Shown piece after piece: positions 24,058 to 35,010 of a DNA stretch of 64,000 bases. The stretch spans positions 694,470,083 to 694,534,082 of the forward strand of contig NC_081412.1 of the NCBI RefSeq assembly GCF_030272615.1. Reading direction: 5' to 3'. The notes below the pieces were generated by a model. It worked only from the letters and a program-made list of their open reading frames with translations, made no database searches and was not told the DNA's origin. Both the position numbers and the translations under genes were made by a program. The stretch comes from Cryptomeria japonica (lineage: Eukaryota; Streptophyta; Pinopsida; Cupressales; Cupressaceae). Each line of letters starts with the position of its first letter. Positions within the stretch are counted from its first letter, which is position 1.

Positions 24058-24313
24058 AAACAATCTCTTGGAACATCAGGGGCCTTAAGGCTCCTGATAG
24101 AAAATATATCATCAAAAGATTCCTTAATAGACATAAGGACATGGATTGCCTCCTTCTTCAAGAGCTAAAAGTTGTTGGCTTCACCCTGCAAATCGGCCTT
24201 AAATGTATTTGGAGGGAGGTTACATCCTTTCATACTAATCATACCAAGGGTAAAGGTGGTACAACCATATTACTTAGTCCTAAATGGGATAGCAAAGTGA
24301 TCAATTGGGGGCA
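24051..24313 (+). pseudogene. LINE ORF2, N-terminal endonuclease part
   Basis: Begins ATG 24051 with TISWNIRGLKAPDR, the N-terminal signature of apurinic-endonuclease-like domains. LLLQELK supplies the catalytic Glu region. It runs open to 24313, where element H interrupts it. The remainder (GDFN and DHHP motifs, RT) lies at 46312-49497. The endonuclease would nick target DNA for target-primed reverse transcription (family knowledge). Confidence 0.85.
24309..24313. repeat. left target-site duplication of element H
   Basis: GGGCA, matched by AGGCA at 46312-46316. Read as one copy it restores the LINE frame across the junction, which supports the assignment despite one mismatch. Confidence 0.8.
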
Positions 24314-26141
24314 TGTTGTTCTCCATTTTGAAAACTTTTGTTTCTTCTCTTTAAAAGTCAAAATTACTGCCTCTGTGCTGCAATGGAAGAGGGCAACAAA
24401 AGTTTGAAATAAAGAAAACAATATGAGGTTCCCAAATTAGGAAACCTCCTACACTTTAAGCTTACAAAAGCTTAGGCATGTGAACCCTTTTAAAGACTAT
24501 TTTCTCACAAAAATAGTAAATGGTTTGCAGAAAACTAGTGTAAATTCCTGCAAACTTTCCTTACTAGCCAGTACAACTAAACCTAAATGGAAAGTTGATT
24601 TGACTTTTGAAAAGGATCACAAAATGCACCCAAAAACCCAATAGGTAAACCGGTGCCTTATCTGGGAAACAGAGTCGTCTATAACAGAATGCAACCTGAT
24701 AAGAGAAACTAATACACAAATCACAAATTCTTGATCTATCAACTCTAAATATGCCTGACATATACAAAGTCCTAATCTGCACTAGACTTCATCATCCAAT
24801 CCACACCAAGAGTACTATTATCAATGGCTTTGTTCAAAGTATTTTATATTTTTCTCTTTAAGAAAAAGACTCAGGAAACTTCATTAGATGCCTAACAAAT
24901 CATTCAAATGAGCAATCCTTGATTACTTAAATGAAATAATCACCAGCACAGTGACATAGAGACAATGCAAATCTAGATTTTAATTCTCTGGACTGTATAT
25001 TTCATTCCTCTATTAGAAGGTTACAAGTACTTAATTTTTTACTCAGAAATTGCTAAGACAAAGGCTTGTATTAATTTTTCTAGAGTTCAGCTACAAAATT
25101 TTTGTGTCCGTTTTCTAGGTAGCCTTGGTATCCTTTTATAGAAATCAGGATGCAACAAGCTTCGGACCACCTAGAAGAAAATTCTTACCCTAACAGTCAT
25201 TTAATGCAAAAGATACATATCTGTGCCATTGTAGTTGAGGGAGAAATCTAACATTCCTTCTAGGATGCTTGCATCATTAATTCACTTGGAAAATGGCCGA
25301 AAGGGCAAGCTCCTATTCCCCAAAAATGGTTGCAACAATCAGAAACTTCATAATGTTAGTGGATCATCTTGTGCCAGAGCATTGATGAGTTCTTATTAAA
25401 GAGTGACACACCATTATGTTCTTCATATATCTCCCTATAGATCTCCTAGGTACCTCTCACCAGCCCATTTTCATCTTCAAGCGATGTCATATGCAACTTG
25501 CATAGCTCTGCCGATATTTCTTTTGAATTTTTAAAATTATTTGGTGCCAAAGGATCAAGAGGCCTTCTCTTTGAGCACTTTTCCTTAAGTCTCCAAGTCA
25601 CAGCCTTTAAAGTTTAGATGTATTTCCTTTGCAGTATAAAGACAGCCATCCGATCATGGGAAACTAACATGCCTTTTAACTTCCCTGAGTAATCCGCTTA
25701 GAAATAGGCCCCACCACCTAGTCTCTAGTTGTTTAAAAACTTAACTGCTACTACACTTGGCCTATAGAAAATCCAATCTTTCTAACTGAAGAATAAACCT
25801 TGAGATTCTGAGGTCACTGTCCCAAAAATACTTGTCGTGGGTTGCAATTGACTGCAAAATCAGAGTCCTCAGATCGAGAGCCATCCACTAATATTTGACA
25901 AATACATATCTAGGCAAAAATTAACCCTCACAGATCTTAGCCACATGTCACTACCTATTTTGCTTGTGAGTCCCTATGGACTCCACCTTTCTTGCCACTT
26001 CATCAGTCACCAAGTTGCGACCATTAACATTTAAGCACCTCCATCTTGTGGTATGGAGACAACCATAGATCTTCTTTGAACTTTCTTGTTCTTTACTTCC
26101 TCCAAACCGCTCTTCCTTTCTATCAGGCCCCATCGCTTGGT

Positions 26142-26192
26142 CACCAAGTCACAACTTTTAGCCATCAAGCAACTTTTTGTTGTGACTTGGTG
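26142..26192. repeat. perfect 14-bp inverted repeat inside the H LTR
   Basis: CACCAAGTCACAAC at 26142-26155 and its exact reverse complement at 26179-26192, separated by 23 bp. It is one of several related segments in the LTR. The counterpart in the right LTR near 44075-44130 is diverged. Confidence 0.85.
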
Positions 26193-27605
26193 ATAGCCAT
26201 TGATCTCCCTCGGATCACCGTTGATTTTTCTTGACTTACATAGCCCTTATCTTACTTGAGCAGCTCCCTCTATCACTTTCTCTTCTGACAGGCCTAACAC
26301 ATGGCACATCCTGATTTGCCTTTGGATCCATCTAGATGGCCACTTGGTCTTGCCACTGGACTTGGGCCTACTGCTGATTCTTCTTATACTCTCTCTAGGT
26401 GGCACATCCTAACTTTCCCCAAGCCCACCTAGACCACCACCTCAGCTGCCACCTGGTCAGCCACTATGTCGCATGTGATAACCATCGAGCACTTTCACAT
26501 GGTGGTATAGTGATGGTTGTAGATCTTCCCTCAAGTTGCTCGATCCTTAACACCTAGGTTGCTTTCCTTTTAGCACACATGCTTTGTTTCCAAGTTGTAT
26601 GTGATATTTGGAGAGCACTTTCGCATCATGACAGGGTGACAACCATTAGATCATCTTGCTCAGCCATCAGATCGACTTAACCCATTCAACCTTTACCTTC
26701 TCTGAATGGCTCTTGCTTATGCCACCGTGTCAGTACTTGGCATCTCTCGATTCACTCTGAGATCTTCCTAGACTCCACCTATCAACCTTTGGTTCACCAC
26801 CTAACCCACCTCAACTGCCAAGTCATCTCCACTGGGCCCACCACTTCCTTTGGCTTGTTCGGCATCACCCTTTTGGCCAAACTGCCCCTTCGGCTAGCCA
26901 TCATTTTGTCTCATCAAAACTACAATTTCATCGATGCCTTCACTTTTCGATGGAACCGATTAATTTTTCTTTGATATGCCCTTGTCGATGGAACTGAGCA
27001 TTTAGTGAACTACTTTCACATCTCATCGACACCTTAGTTTCATTGAAACCCTTCATTTTGATGAAACTGATGCCTTTGGAGAGTCCAATTTGAGATCTAT
27101 CGAAGCCATGGTCTGTTTGATATACACCTTGATGATATGCCACCTGTCTACCACATGGCACCCTTTGATTAGCTCTAGAGTTTACAACTGGGCACCACCT
27201 GCCGTGAGGGTACTCATTCTGAACTCTCCACTCTGACACCTTAGCACAACCTCCACTAACTGCCAAAATGAAACGCCTGACTTAATCGCTTGTACTAACT
27301 ACCAGCCATGGATCACTACTAATGGTTTCTCACCAAGTCACAACCAATATCTGGTGAGCATTTTTTGGTCATGACATAGCGATAGCCCTTGGATCCATCT
27401 TGATCACTGTTGATCTTTGTTGATTTTCTTGACCCTTAGCCCCTCTAAGCGGCTACATCCTATGCCACGGTGTCATCACATGTCCGCCACTTGTCTGACA
27501 CCTCATCAACTGCTTGTCACCACTTGGCAACTCATGACTTTCTCAGTGCCTACCTCAGCACCACCTCGCCTGCCAGCTCATCAGTCACCAAGTCATGATT
27601 GTTAG

Positions 27606-28665
27606 TGTTAGGTCCCGGAGACAACCGAGAGGGGGGGGTGAATCAGTTGTCTAATAAATTCAAACCAAAAACAACTTAACCAACTTAATGCTTAATACTG
27701 GTAAACCAGTTAAGTATGTTGGTAGACAATGTTAACAGTTAATTGCTATACCAGTAAAGATTAATGCATGAAACATAAACATAAAGTCATCCACAAGACA
27801 TAGCACCAATATTTGTACGTGGAAACCCTATAAGGGGAAAAACCATGGTGGGAAACCTTACCCACAATCAGATGATACTACTGTAGATAGTAAGTGTACA
27901 TAAATGGGGTCTGCACATGCAGAAAGGCCAACAACCTAGAGCTCACTGCTCAATCACAAAAGGGAGTCACACTGACTACAATTGGATGGTTAAATCCAAT
28001 AAGAATGTACTACACAAAATAGCATCTTTATATGCTGGATTCAGTACTGGTGTAATGCTAATATGCTTTCACAAAAACCTAGCTTCAACTTCAAATGATG
28101 TCTTTGTGTATAGCCCTGCTTAATCTTGCATATACCTTCTCACAATTCTTTTTCGCATTCCACATTCGATCTTACAAATAAGATCTTACATTTATACCAT
28201 AACCTAAGACCAATTTTAGTAGGTTGGCTCTACAAGATATTACAATAAAAACATTTTACAAACAATATAATATCCGATGCAATAACCAATTAAACATGTT
28301 GGCTTAATGTGTTTATAACAATAATAAATCATCTCCATAGCATGCCATGCTGATCTGGAAAAGATAAACCTACCGGTGTAACCCTAGGTAACTCTGGACC
28401 TATTTGCCGGTAAAAGAAAATATGAAAATATGAATATACCAATGATTAATTCTTCAAAACAAAGTGTCCACATGATGTCTTCGACATTACCAAGTGTCTT
28501 CCATATCATTCCAAGTGCCGATGATCATTATATCATGCCGGTGAACCATATACCAGTAACTGTGCAATAGTTACTTGCTTGCCGGTGAATGCTGTTGGAT
28601 CTCCAAAGTGCTAGTGTTTCAGTAGGTGTTGACATCAATGACAAAACCATACCAAAATACCAACA
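27606..28665 (-). repeat. 3' LTR of copia B (1,060 bp)
   Basis: TGTTAGGTCC...ATACCAACA on the plus strand; pairs with 32864-33927. Followed directly by the PPT. Contains the U5 block (27627-27645) and the GTGGAAACCC/GGGGAAAAACC block near 27820-27845. Confidence 0.95.
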
Positions 28666-28680
28666 ATCTCCCCCTTTGGC
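28666..28680 (-). other. polypurine tract of copia B
   Basis: Minus strand AAAGGGGGAGAT directly before the 3' LTR. Similar tracts recur upstream at about 28811-28820, 28871-28880 and 28951-28960. The PPT lies in the loop of an inverted repeat, arms 28626-28640 and 28680-28694. Confidence 0.85.
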
Positions 28681-29040
28681 ATTGATGGCAACACAAGATG
28701 GAGAAACCATCAAAGTGCCAGAACAAAAATGCCAAATACCAAAAACCAACAATCTCTCCAAAAAGATCATAACCAGAATATAGAGAGTAATAGTCTCTCT
28801 CAAACAACAATCTCTCCCCCTGGGAAAAACATGTGTTTCTTTTAAAAGATAATGTGTTTTTCCATAGATATCTCTCCCCCTTTGACATCAAATTCCAAAG
28901 TTACAAAAATCAAGTTTATATACAAAATACCAATCAATTCAATATACCAACTACTCCCCCTGAGAAGTAGCTTCCTCATCAAAGGCCAAAGTAAAAGATT
29001 TATCTTTTAATTCTACCAGTTGATGACAATCACCAAATAT
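28681..29040 (-). other. 3' UTR of copia B
   Basis: No coding frame is supported. It contains three additional PPT-like GGGGGAGA tracts and otherwise A/T-rich sequence. The RNase H stop is at 29041-29043. Confidence 0.6.
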
Positions 29041-32000
29041 CTAAGTCTCTACCAGTGGTGGTATGACTCCAAACTGATCTCTGAGATATTCAAAAGTCTC
29101 CTTAGGTAAAGGTTTTGTGAAAATATCTACAAGTTGTTCTTTAGTATTCACATAAACCAGTTTTATCTCCTTTTCTTCAACTTTTTCCCTTAGAAAATTC
29201 AGTTTGATAGAAACATGTTTTGTTTTAGAGTGTAATACCAGATTTTTACATATATCAATTGCTACAGTGTTATCACAATATATAGTAATAGGTTCCTTGC
29301 ATTTTACCTTTATGTCTTTCAACATTTGTTTAAGCCATAGTACCTGTGTACAGTTAGTTACTGCTGCAACATATTCTGATTTTGCTATTGATAAAGATGT
29401 ACAACTCTATTTTTTACTCAACCAAGAAACTAATCTTGTTCCAAGAAAGAATGCTCTGCCGATGGTGCTTTTTCTATCATCCACATCTCCTGCCCAATTT
29501 GCATTTGTGTATGCACATAGATCAAAATTTTCATCTCTAGGATACCATAATCCAAGATTTGCAGTGCCTTGTAAGTACCAAAAAATCCTTTTTACTGTTG
29601 ATTCATGATTTTGCCTCGGATTACTTTGAAATCTTGAAATAATACATACTGCATTCATAATATGAGGTTTGGTTTGTGTCAAATATAGTAAACCTCCTAT
29701 CATAGATTTGTATCTAGTTGGATTAATAGGTGTAGATTCATCCCTTTGACATAATTTGTCATTTGTAGTCATAGGTGTGCTTACCGGTTTAGAGTTCTCC
29801 ATCCCAAATTTCTTTAGTAACTCTTTTAAGTACTTGGATTGACTCAAAAATATACCTTTGTCAGTCTATGAAATCTGCAATCCTAAAAAGAATTTTATTT
29901 CTCCATTCATAGACATTTCAAATTCTTGCTACATTTTAATAGAAAATTCCTTACATAATCCATCTTCTTCTCCAAAGATTATATCATCAATGAATACTTC
30001 TATAATCAAGATGTCATCATTAGTTATTTTGTAATATAAATTGTTGTCTGCATTTCCTTTAGTAAAACCAATCTTTAAAAGATACTTATCTAATCTTGCA
30101 TACCAAGCTCTTGGGGCTTGTTTCAGTCCATACATAGCTTTTCTTAATCTGCAAACCATATCATTGTCATCTATCAAAGAAAATCCATCAGGTTGTTCAA
30201 TATAGACTTCCTCTTCAAGATCTCCATTCAAGAATGCACATTTAATATCCATTTGATAAACTTTGTAGTTCTTGTGAGCTGCAAAGGCCAAGAATAAACT
30301 AACTACCTCAATTCTAGCTATTGGTGCAAAGGTTTCATTGTAATCAACTCCTTCTTTCTTAGAATATCCCTTACACACTAGTCTTGCTTTATTTCTGACA
30401 ACCTTACCATCTTCATTAAGTTTGTTTCTAAATACCCATTTAGCTCCAATTACATTTTAATCTTTAGGCCGGGGAACTAATGTCCAAGTGTTATTTTTCT
30501 CAATTTGTCCTAATTCTTCTTCCATAGCTTTAATCCAAAATTTATCTTCACATGCCTCATTAACAAATGATGGTTCAATTTGAGAAATAAGACATACCTC
30601 TTCATTTTCCAATCTTCCTCTTGTCATAACTCCTTTAAATTTGTTTCCAATTATCTGATCTTCAGAATGATTCAATCTTATATATCGGGGTGTCTTAGTT
30701 TGTTGTTGTTCTTCAATTACTGTGGAATTCTCTGATGGTACCATGGTAACTAGATCTTAATTCTGTACTGGTGGATTTAGCATAGGTTCATTTGTGACAA
30801 TTTCTGTTGCCGGTTTAGAGTCTATATACCTTGAAGTTCCTCTGAATTGTTCATCAATCTTTACATTTGTACTCTCAACAATTTTCTGCAATCTCTTATT
30901 AAAGCATCTATATGCCTTTCTCTTGGATGAATAACCAAGAAATATTCCTTCATCACTTCTAGGATCAAATTTTCCAATATACTCATCTCTTCTAATATAA
31001 CATTTACTTCCAAAAATTCTGAAATACTTAAGAGTAGGAGTATTACCAAACCATAGTTCATGAGGGGTCTTACCGGTTTCACCTTGTAAGCTTTTAGTTC
31101 TAGCTGGATGACATAAATCAGTGTGGATCAAATCAAGAGCATTATTGGATTTTTCTGGAATACTTTTGAAACTAGCTCTAACTTGTTTTCCAAATTGACA
31201 TTCCTTACAAATTGTATTCTAAGGTTTGACAATTTTAGGTAGATCTCTAACTGCCTTAGAAGTACTGATCTTCACCATGCAATCAAAGTTTACATGATAG
31301 AGTCTCTTATGCCATAACCAACTTTCATCTATATGTGCAATCAAGCATGTCTTTTCACTATTATTCAAATGAAAGATATTACCTCTAGTCTAATTACCGG
31401 TTGCAATTTCTAAACTAGTTCTATTCATGATTTTGCATTTTCCATTTTTAAATTGTAACTGAAATCCTTTCTCAACCAATTGACCAACACTTAAAAGATT
31501 ATGCTTTAACCCTTCAACATAGTAAACATTGTCAGTGTTATGCTTACCATCAAGAGATATTGAACCATTACCTTTGATTGAATAGGCTTTGTCATCTCCA
31601 AATCTTACTAAACCTCCATTGTATTCTTGAAAGTTCAAGAATTTACATTTGTCTCCTATCATATGATGTGAGCATCCTGAGTCAATGATCCATTCATCCT
31701 TTACTTCAACTTTAGCTACTAGGGCTTGTTCTACCTGTTGAGTAGTAGGTGTCGGTTGATCTTCTGTTATAGCAACAAAATCCCATCCATTGTCTACTGG
31801 ATCCTCATCAGAATCATCAGGTACATCTTCATCAACAACATAACAAGATTTGTCTTTGTTTTCTTAAATTTGTATCTCTGATATTCAGGATTAGGCTTGT
31901 ATGTTCTTCTAGCTTCTTCTCTTAGTCTAGCATGTCTATCAGGGCATCTCCAAGCCATATGACCAATCTTATTGAAGTTAAAATATTTAAAGGGTGCTTT

Positions 32001-32807
32001 ACCTTCATACTTACTTCCAACTAGACCTTTTGGCATTTTCCTTGCAAATAGTACTTCAAGTTCTTCAAGTTCTTCATTCTCCTTCCTAGTTTCTTCAAGT
32101 TCTCTTGCATAAAAGGCTTTCCAATCTGATTTATCAAATGATGGAGCAAATGATGTTGATGCTCTAAAGGCCAAATCTGTCTTTATAGTAGCAATAGGAC
32201 CAAATTCCTCAATTTCAAAAGCTAAAAGTTTTCCAATCAATGTATCCCTAGTTACTGATGTATTAGGCATTGTTCTCAACTCATTTATAGTAGTAACCTT
32301 CATTTTAAATGCTGGTGGCAAACCTCTTAAGATTTTTGAAACAATTTCATCCTCACTCAAGGTTCCTCCACAACATTTAATACCCAAAACAATTTCATTT
32401 ACTCTTTCCATAAAAGCAGAAATCCTTTCATCTTCTTCCATTTTTAGATGTTCATACCTAACTCAAAAGCTTTCAAGTTTTGCAATCTTGATTGTGGAAT
32501 CTCCTTCATTCAGTGTTTCCAAATGATCCCAAATAGCTTTAGCAGTAGACCTATCTGATAATCCCATGATTTGTTGATCTGATAAAGTGCTCAAAAGTGC
32601 TTCTCTTGCTTTGCAATCACTCTCCTCATCTTTAGCTAAGGTAGTTGGAGTGGTCTGACTAGCTATGACAGTAGTATAACCATTCTTTGTAACTTCCTAG
32701 ATGTCTTTACCAATGCGATTCAAATGTGTCTCCATCCTGATCTTCCATATCCCATAGTTGGTTCCATCAAGTTTAGGACTATCCTTCCTGAAATAATTAG
32801 TAGTCAT
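29041..32807 (-). pseudogene. copia B gag-pol polyprotein with integrase deletion
   Basis: ATG at 32807 (gag), stop at 29041. Gag has TNYGIW and the UBN2-like domain; its knuckle has lost two Cys (YFNFNKIGHMAWRC). Protease keeps DSGCSHHM near 31670. Integrase has the HHCC finger, but the sequence then jumps from KSLQG to ETGKTPHELW near 31082. Relative to A, about 386 bp encoding most of the catalytic core, including the second Asp and the Glu, is gone. RT (30378-29880) keeps FIDDIIF. RNase H (29560-29060) has NANWAG where Asp is usual. Several stops interrupt the frame. This copy could not integrate itself; either the deletion followed insertion or B moved in trans. Confidence 0.9.
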
Positions 32808-32849
32808 TGGATCTCCTCAAGTTGTTAAACTTCTGCAAAAGAGGACTAG

Positions 32850-32861
32850 GCTCTGATACCA
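32850..32861 (-). other. primer-binding site of copia B
   Basis: Minus strand TGGTATCAGAGC, the initiator-Met tRNA type, two bases from the LTR. Confidence 0.9.
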
Positions 32862-32863
32862 AT

Positions 32864-33927
32864 TGTTAGGTCCTAGAGACAACTAAGAGGGGGGGGTGGG
32901 TGAATCAATTATCTAATAAATTCAAACCAAAAACAACTTAACCAACTTAATGCTTAATACCAGTAAACTAGTTAAGTATGCTGGTAGATAGTGTTAATAG
33001 TTAATTGCTATACCGGTAAAGATTAATGCATGAAACATAAACATAAAGTCATCCACAACACATAACACCAATATTTGTACATGGAAACCCTATAAGGGGA
33101 AAAACCATGATGGGAAACCTTACCCACAATCAGATGATACTACTGCAGATAGTAAGTGTACATAAATGGGGTCTGTACATGTAGAAAGGCCAATAGCCTA
33201 GAGCTCACTGCTCAATCACAAAAGGGAGTCACACTGACTATAGTTGGATGGTTAAATCCAATAAGAATGTACTACACAAAATAGCATCTTCATATGTTGG
33301 ATTCCGTACCGTTGTAATGCTGATATGCTTTCACAAAAACCTAGCTTCACCTTCAAATGATGTCTTCATGTATAGCTCTGCTTAATCTCGCATATACCTT
33401 CTCACAATTCTTTTTCAAATTCCACATTTGATCTTACAAATAAGATCTTACATTTATACCATAACCTAAGACCAATTTTAGTAGGTTGGCTCTATAAGAT
33501 ATTACAATAAAAACATTTTACAAACAATATAATATCTGATGCAATAATCAATTAAACATGTCAGCTTAATGCATTTAGAAAAATAATAAATCATCTCCAT
33601 AGCATGCCATGCTGATCTGGAAAATATAAACCTACTAGTGTAACCGTAGGTAACCCTGGACCTATTTGTCGGTAAAAGCAAATATGCAAATATGAATATA
33701 CCAATGATTAATTCTTCAAAAAAAAGTGTCCACATGATGTCTTTGACATTACCAAGTGTCTTCCATATCATTCCAAGTGCTAGTGATCATTATATCCTAC
33801 CGGTGAACCATATACCAGTAACTGTACAATAGTTACTTGCTTGCTGGTGAATGTTGCTGGATCTCCAAAGTGCTAGTGTTTCAGTAGGTGTTATCATCAA
33901 TGACAAAACCATACCAAAATACCAACA
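32864..33927 (-). repeat. 5' LTR of copia B (1,064 bp)
   Basis: Partner of 27606-28665. It has a slightly expanded G tract in the U5 block (near 32887-32899). Ends ACCAACA followed by the TSD GTTAA. Confidence 0.95.
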
Positions 33928-34785
33928 GTTAATAGTCAAGCACCTTCATCTTGCGGTATAGCGATAGCCATGGATCTACATTCAACCTTCTCATTGTTTA
34001 ACTTTGCCTTTTACTACAAACTTTTGGATGCTTTGAGATGCGTGCAGGGCACCCACTGCTTCTGAGCTACCACTTTCCAAAAGCCTTTAAGATTTGACAC
34101 TATGAATGTGTGCAACTTTATGTTTAAATACTAAAATGCTCCTCCCCACCACCAATGTGGGATAAATGGTTTGCGTTATCCCTTTCCATCGAGTCATCGT
34201 GATAGTCTAAAAACCTGACTTCCGATCTTCTTGGACTCACTGCACTTTGCACCTCTCTCATGGGTCCCACAACTTAGTCGCCATATCATGATGAATAACC
34301 ATTGAGCACATTTGGGTTGTGGTATAGCAATAGCTGCGAGATCAATAGGATCCTGCTCAATCTTTAGGAAGCTCAACAGAGACATAGGAAAAGACTTATA
34401 ATTTAGGCAAAATTAAAACTTATCAAAACCCACCCAGGTCTAGACTTAAAAGGGCCCCCTCTTGATGATGCACAGACCCTTCCACTTAAGTGGAAAATGG
34501 CAACAAGCAAAGACCTTGGATAAAAAGAAAGGGACATTTTGAACCTTGAACCTTGAACCAATTTGCAAATGGTTCAAAAGAAACATAATGCACTCTCACT
34601 TGCTTATTAAAAAATATTACAAAGTCACGTCTCATGCAAGAGAAACGATTGAACCTTGAACTTTGAACCAAAAAAGTTCAAGTTCAATATGAATTACAAC
34701 AATGCACTACAAAGGTTTAATTTTTCTAAATCTTTTCACGAAAAAGCAAAAACCCTAAACCCTCAGAATTTCATAGGTCCCAACA

Positions 34786-35010
34786 ATGGCTTTTACTGGG
34801 GATGGTTGGATGCAAGACCAACACAAGAATTTGGCAAAAAATTTGGAACGCAGACCAACAGGAACAAATGACCTCTCCTCAATTCAAAACAAGGGCTCCT
34901 TATTAAAAAACACACAACTGAAGGAAAATATATACAACCTGCAACTATTATGCATGGACTAAAATAGATCAAGAGAAGTACTATTTTAGGAATTGTCCAT
35001 GCACTGGGAA
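34786..35010 (-). other. 3' UTR of element H
   Basis: About 225 bp between the integrase stop and the 3' LTR, without a supported ORF. The base composition next to the LTR (CCCCAGTAAAAGCCAT on the minus strand) is only weakly purine-rich, so the PPT cannot be placed confidently. Confidence 0.5.

Larger units (their letters stand above)
22112..24313 (+). mobile_element. L1-like LINE, 5' half (split by element H)
   Basis: Contains ORF1 and the N-terminal endonuclease part of ORF2, continued at 46312-49497. The split is exact: the reading frame stops at GGG CA (24313) and resumes with A TCC CCC at 46317, once the 5-bp duplicate is discounted. The 5' boundary is not defined; GC content changes near 22046-22112. 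No poly(A) tail is visible because the 3' end is missing. Confidence 0.85.
27606..33927 (-). mobile_element. Ty1/copia element B, complete structure, nested in the H LTR
   Basis: 6,322 bp: 5' LTR 33927-32864, PBS 32861-32850, gag-pol 32807-29041, PPT at 28666-28680, 3' LTR 28665-27606. TSD GTTAG (27601-27605) and GTTAA (33928-33932). The homologous place in the other H LTR (about 45528-45545) has a single GTTAA and no insertion, giving a direct empty-site control. Same family as A. By eye the LTRs differ at about 17 of the first 220 positions, mainly transitions. Confidence 0.95.
24314..34785 (-). repeat. 3' LTR of element H, interrupted by copia B
   Basis: Made of 24314-27605 and 33928-34785; without B and one TSD copy it is about 4.15 kb. 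It starts TGTTGTTCTCC and ends GGTCCCAACA, as does the other LTR at 42236-46311. No ORF in it is preserved between the two LTR copies, so I treat it as non-coding. It contains many degenerate hairpin-type segments built on CACCAAGTCGC and its complement (see findings). Confidence 0.9.

Noticed and set aside
23644-24161. Minus-strand frames of 139 and 160 codons opposite LINE ORF1
   Set aside because: They are shadows of the plus-strand ORF1 C-terminus and ORF2 N-terminus, which have recognisable LINE motifs.
24874-27605. Several 60-108 codon frames on both strands in the H LTR
   Set aside because: The two LTR copies do not keep the same frames; stops and indels differ. I see only LTR sequence with degenerate repeats.
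30861-31082. 73-codon minus frame with a similar frame at 260-514
   Set aside because: Out-of-frame readings of the copia integrase/linker (KTPHELWFGN region). The similarity between them reflects homology of the DNA of A and B.
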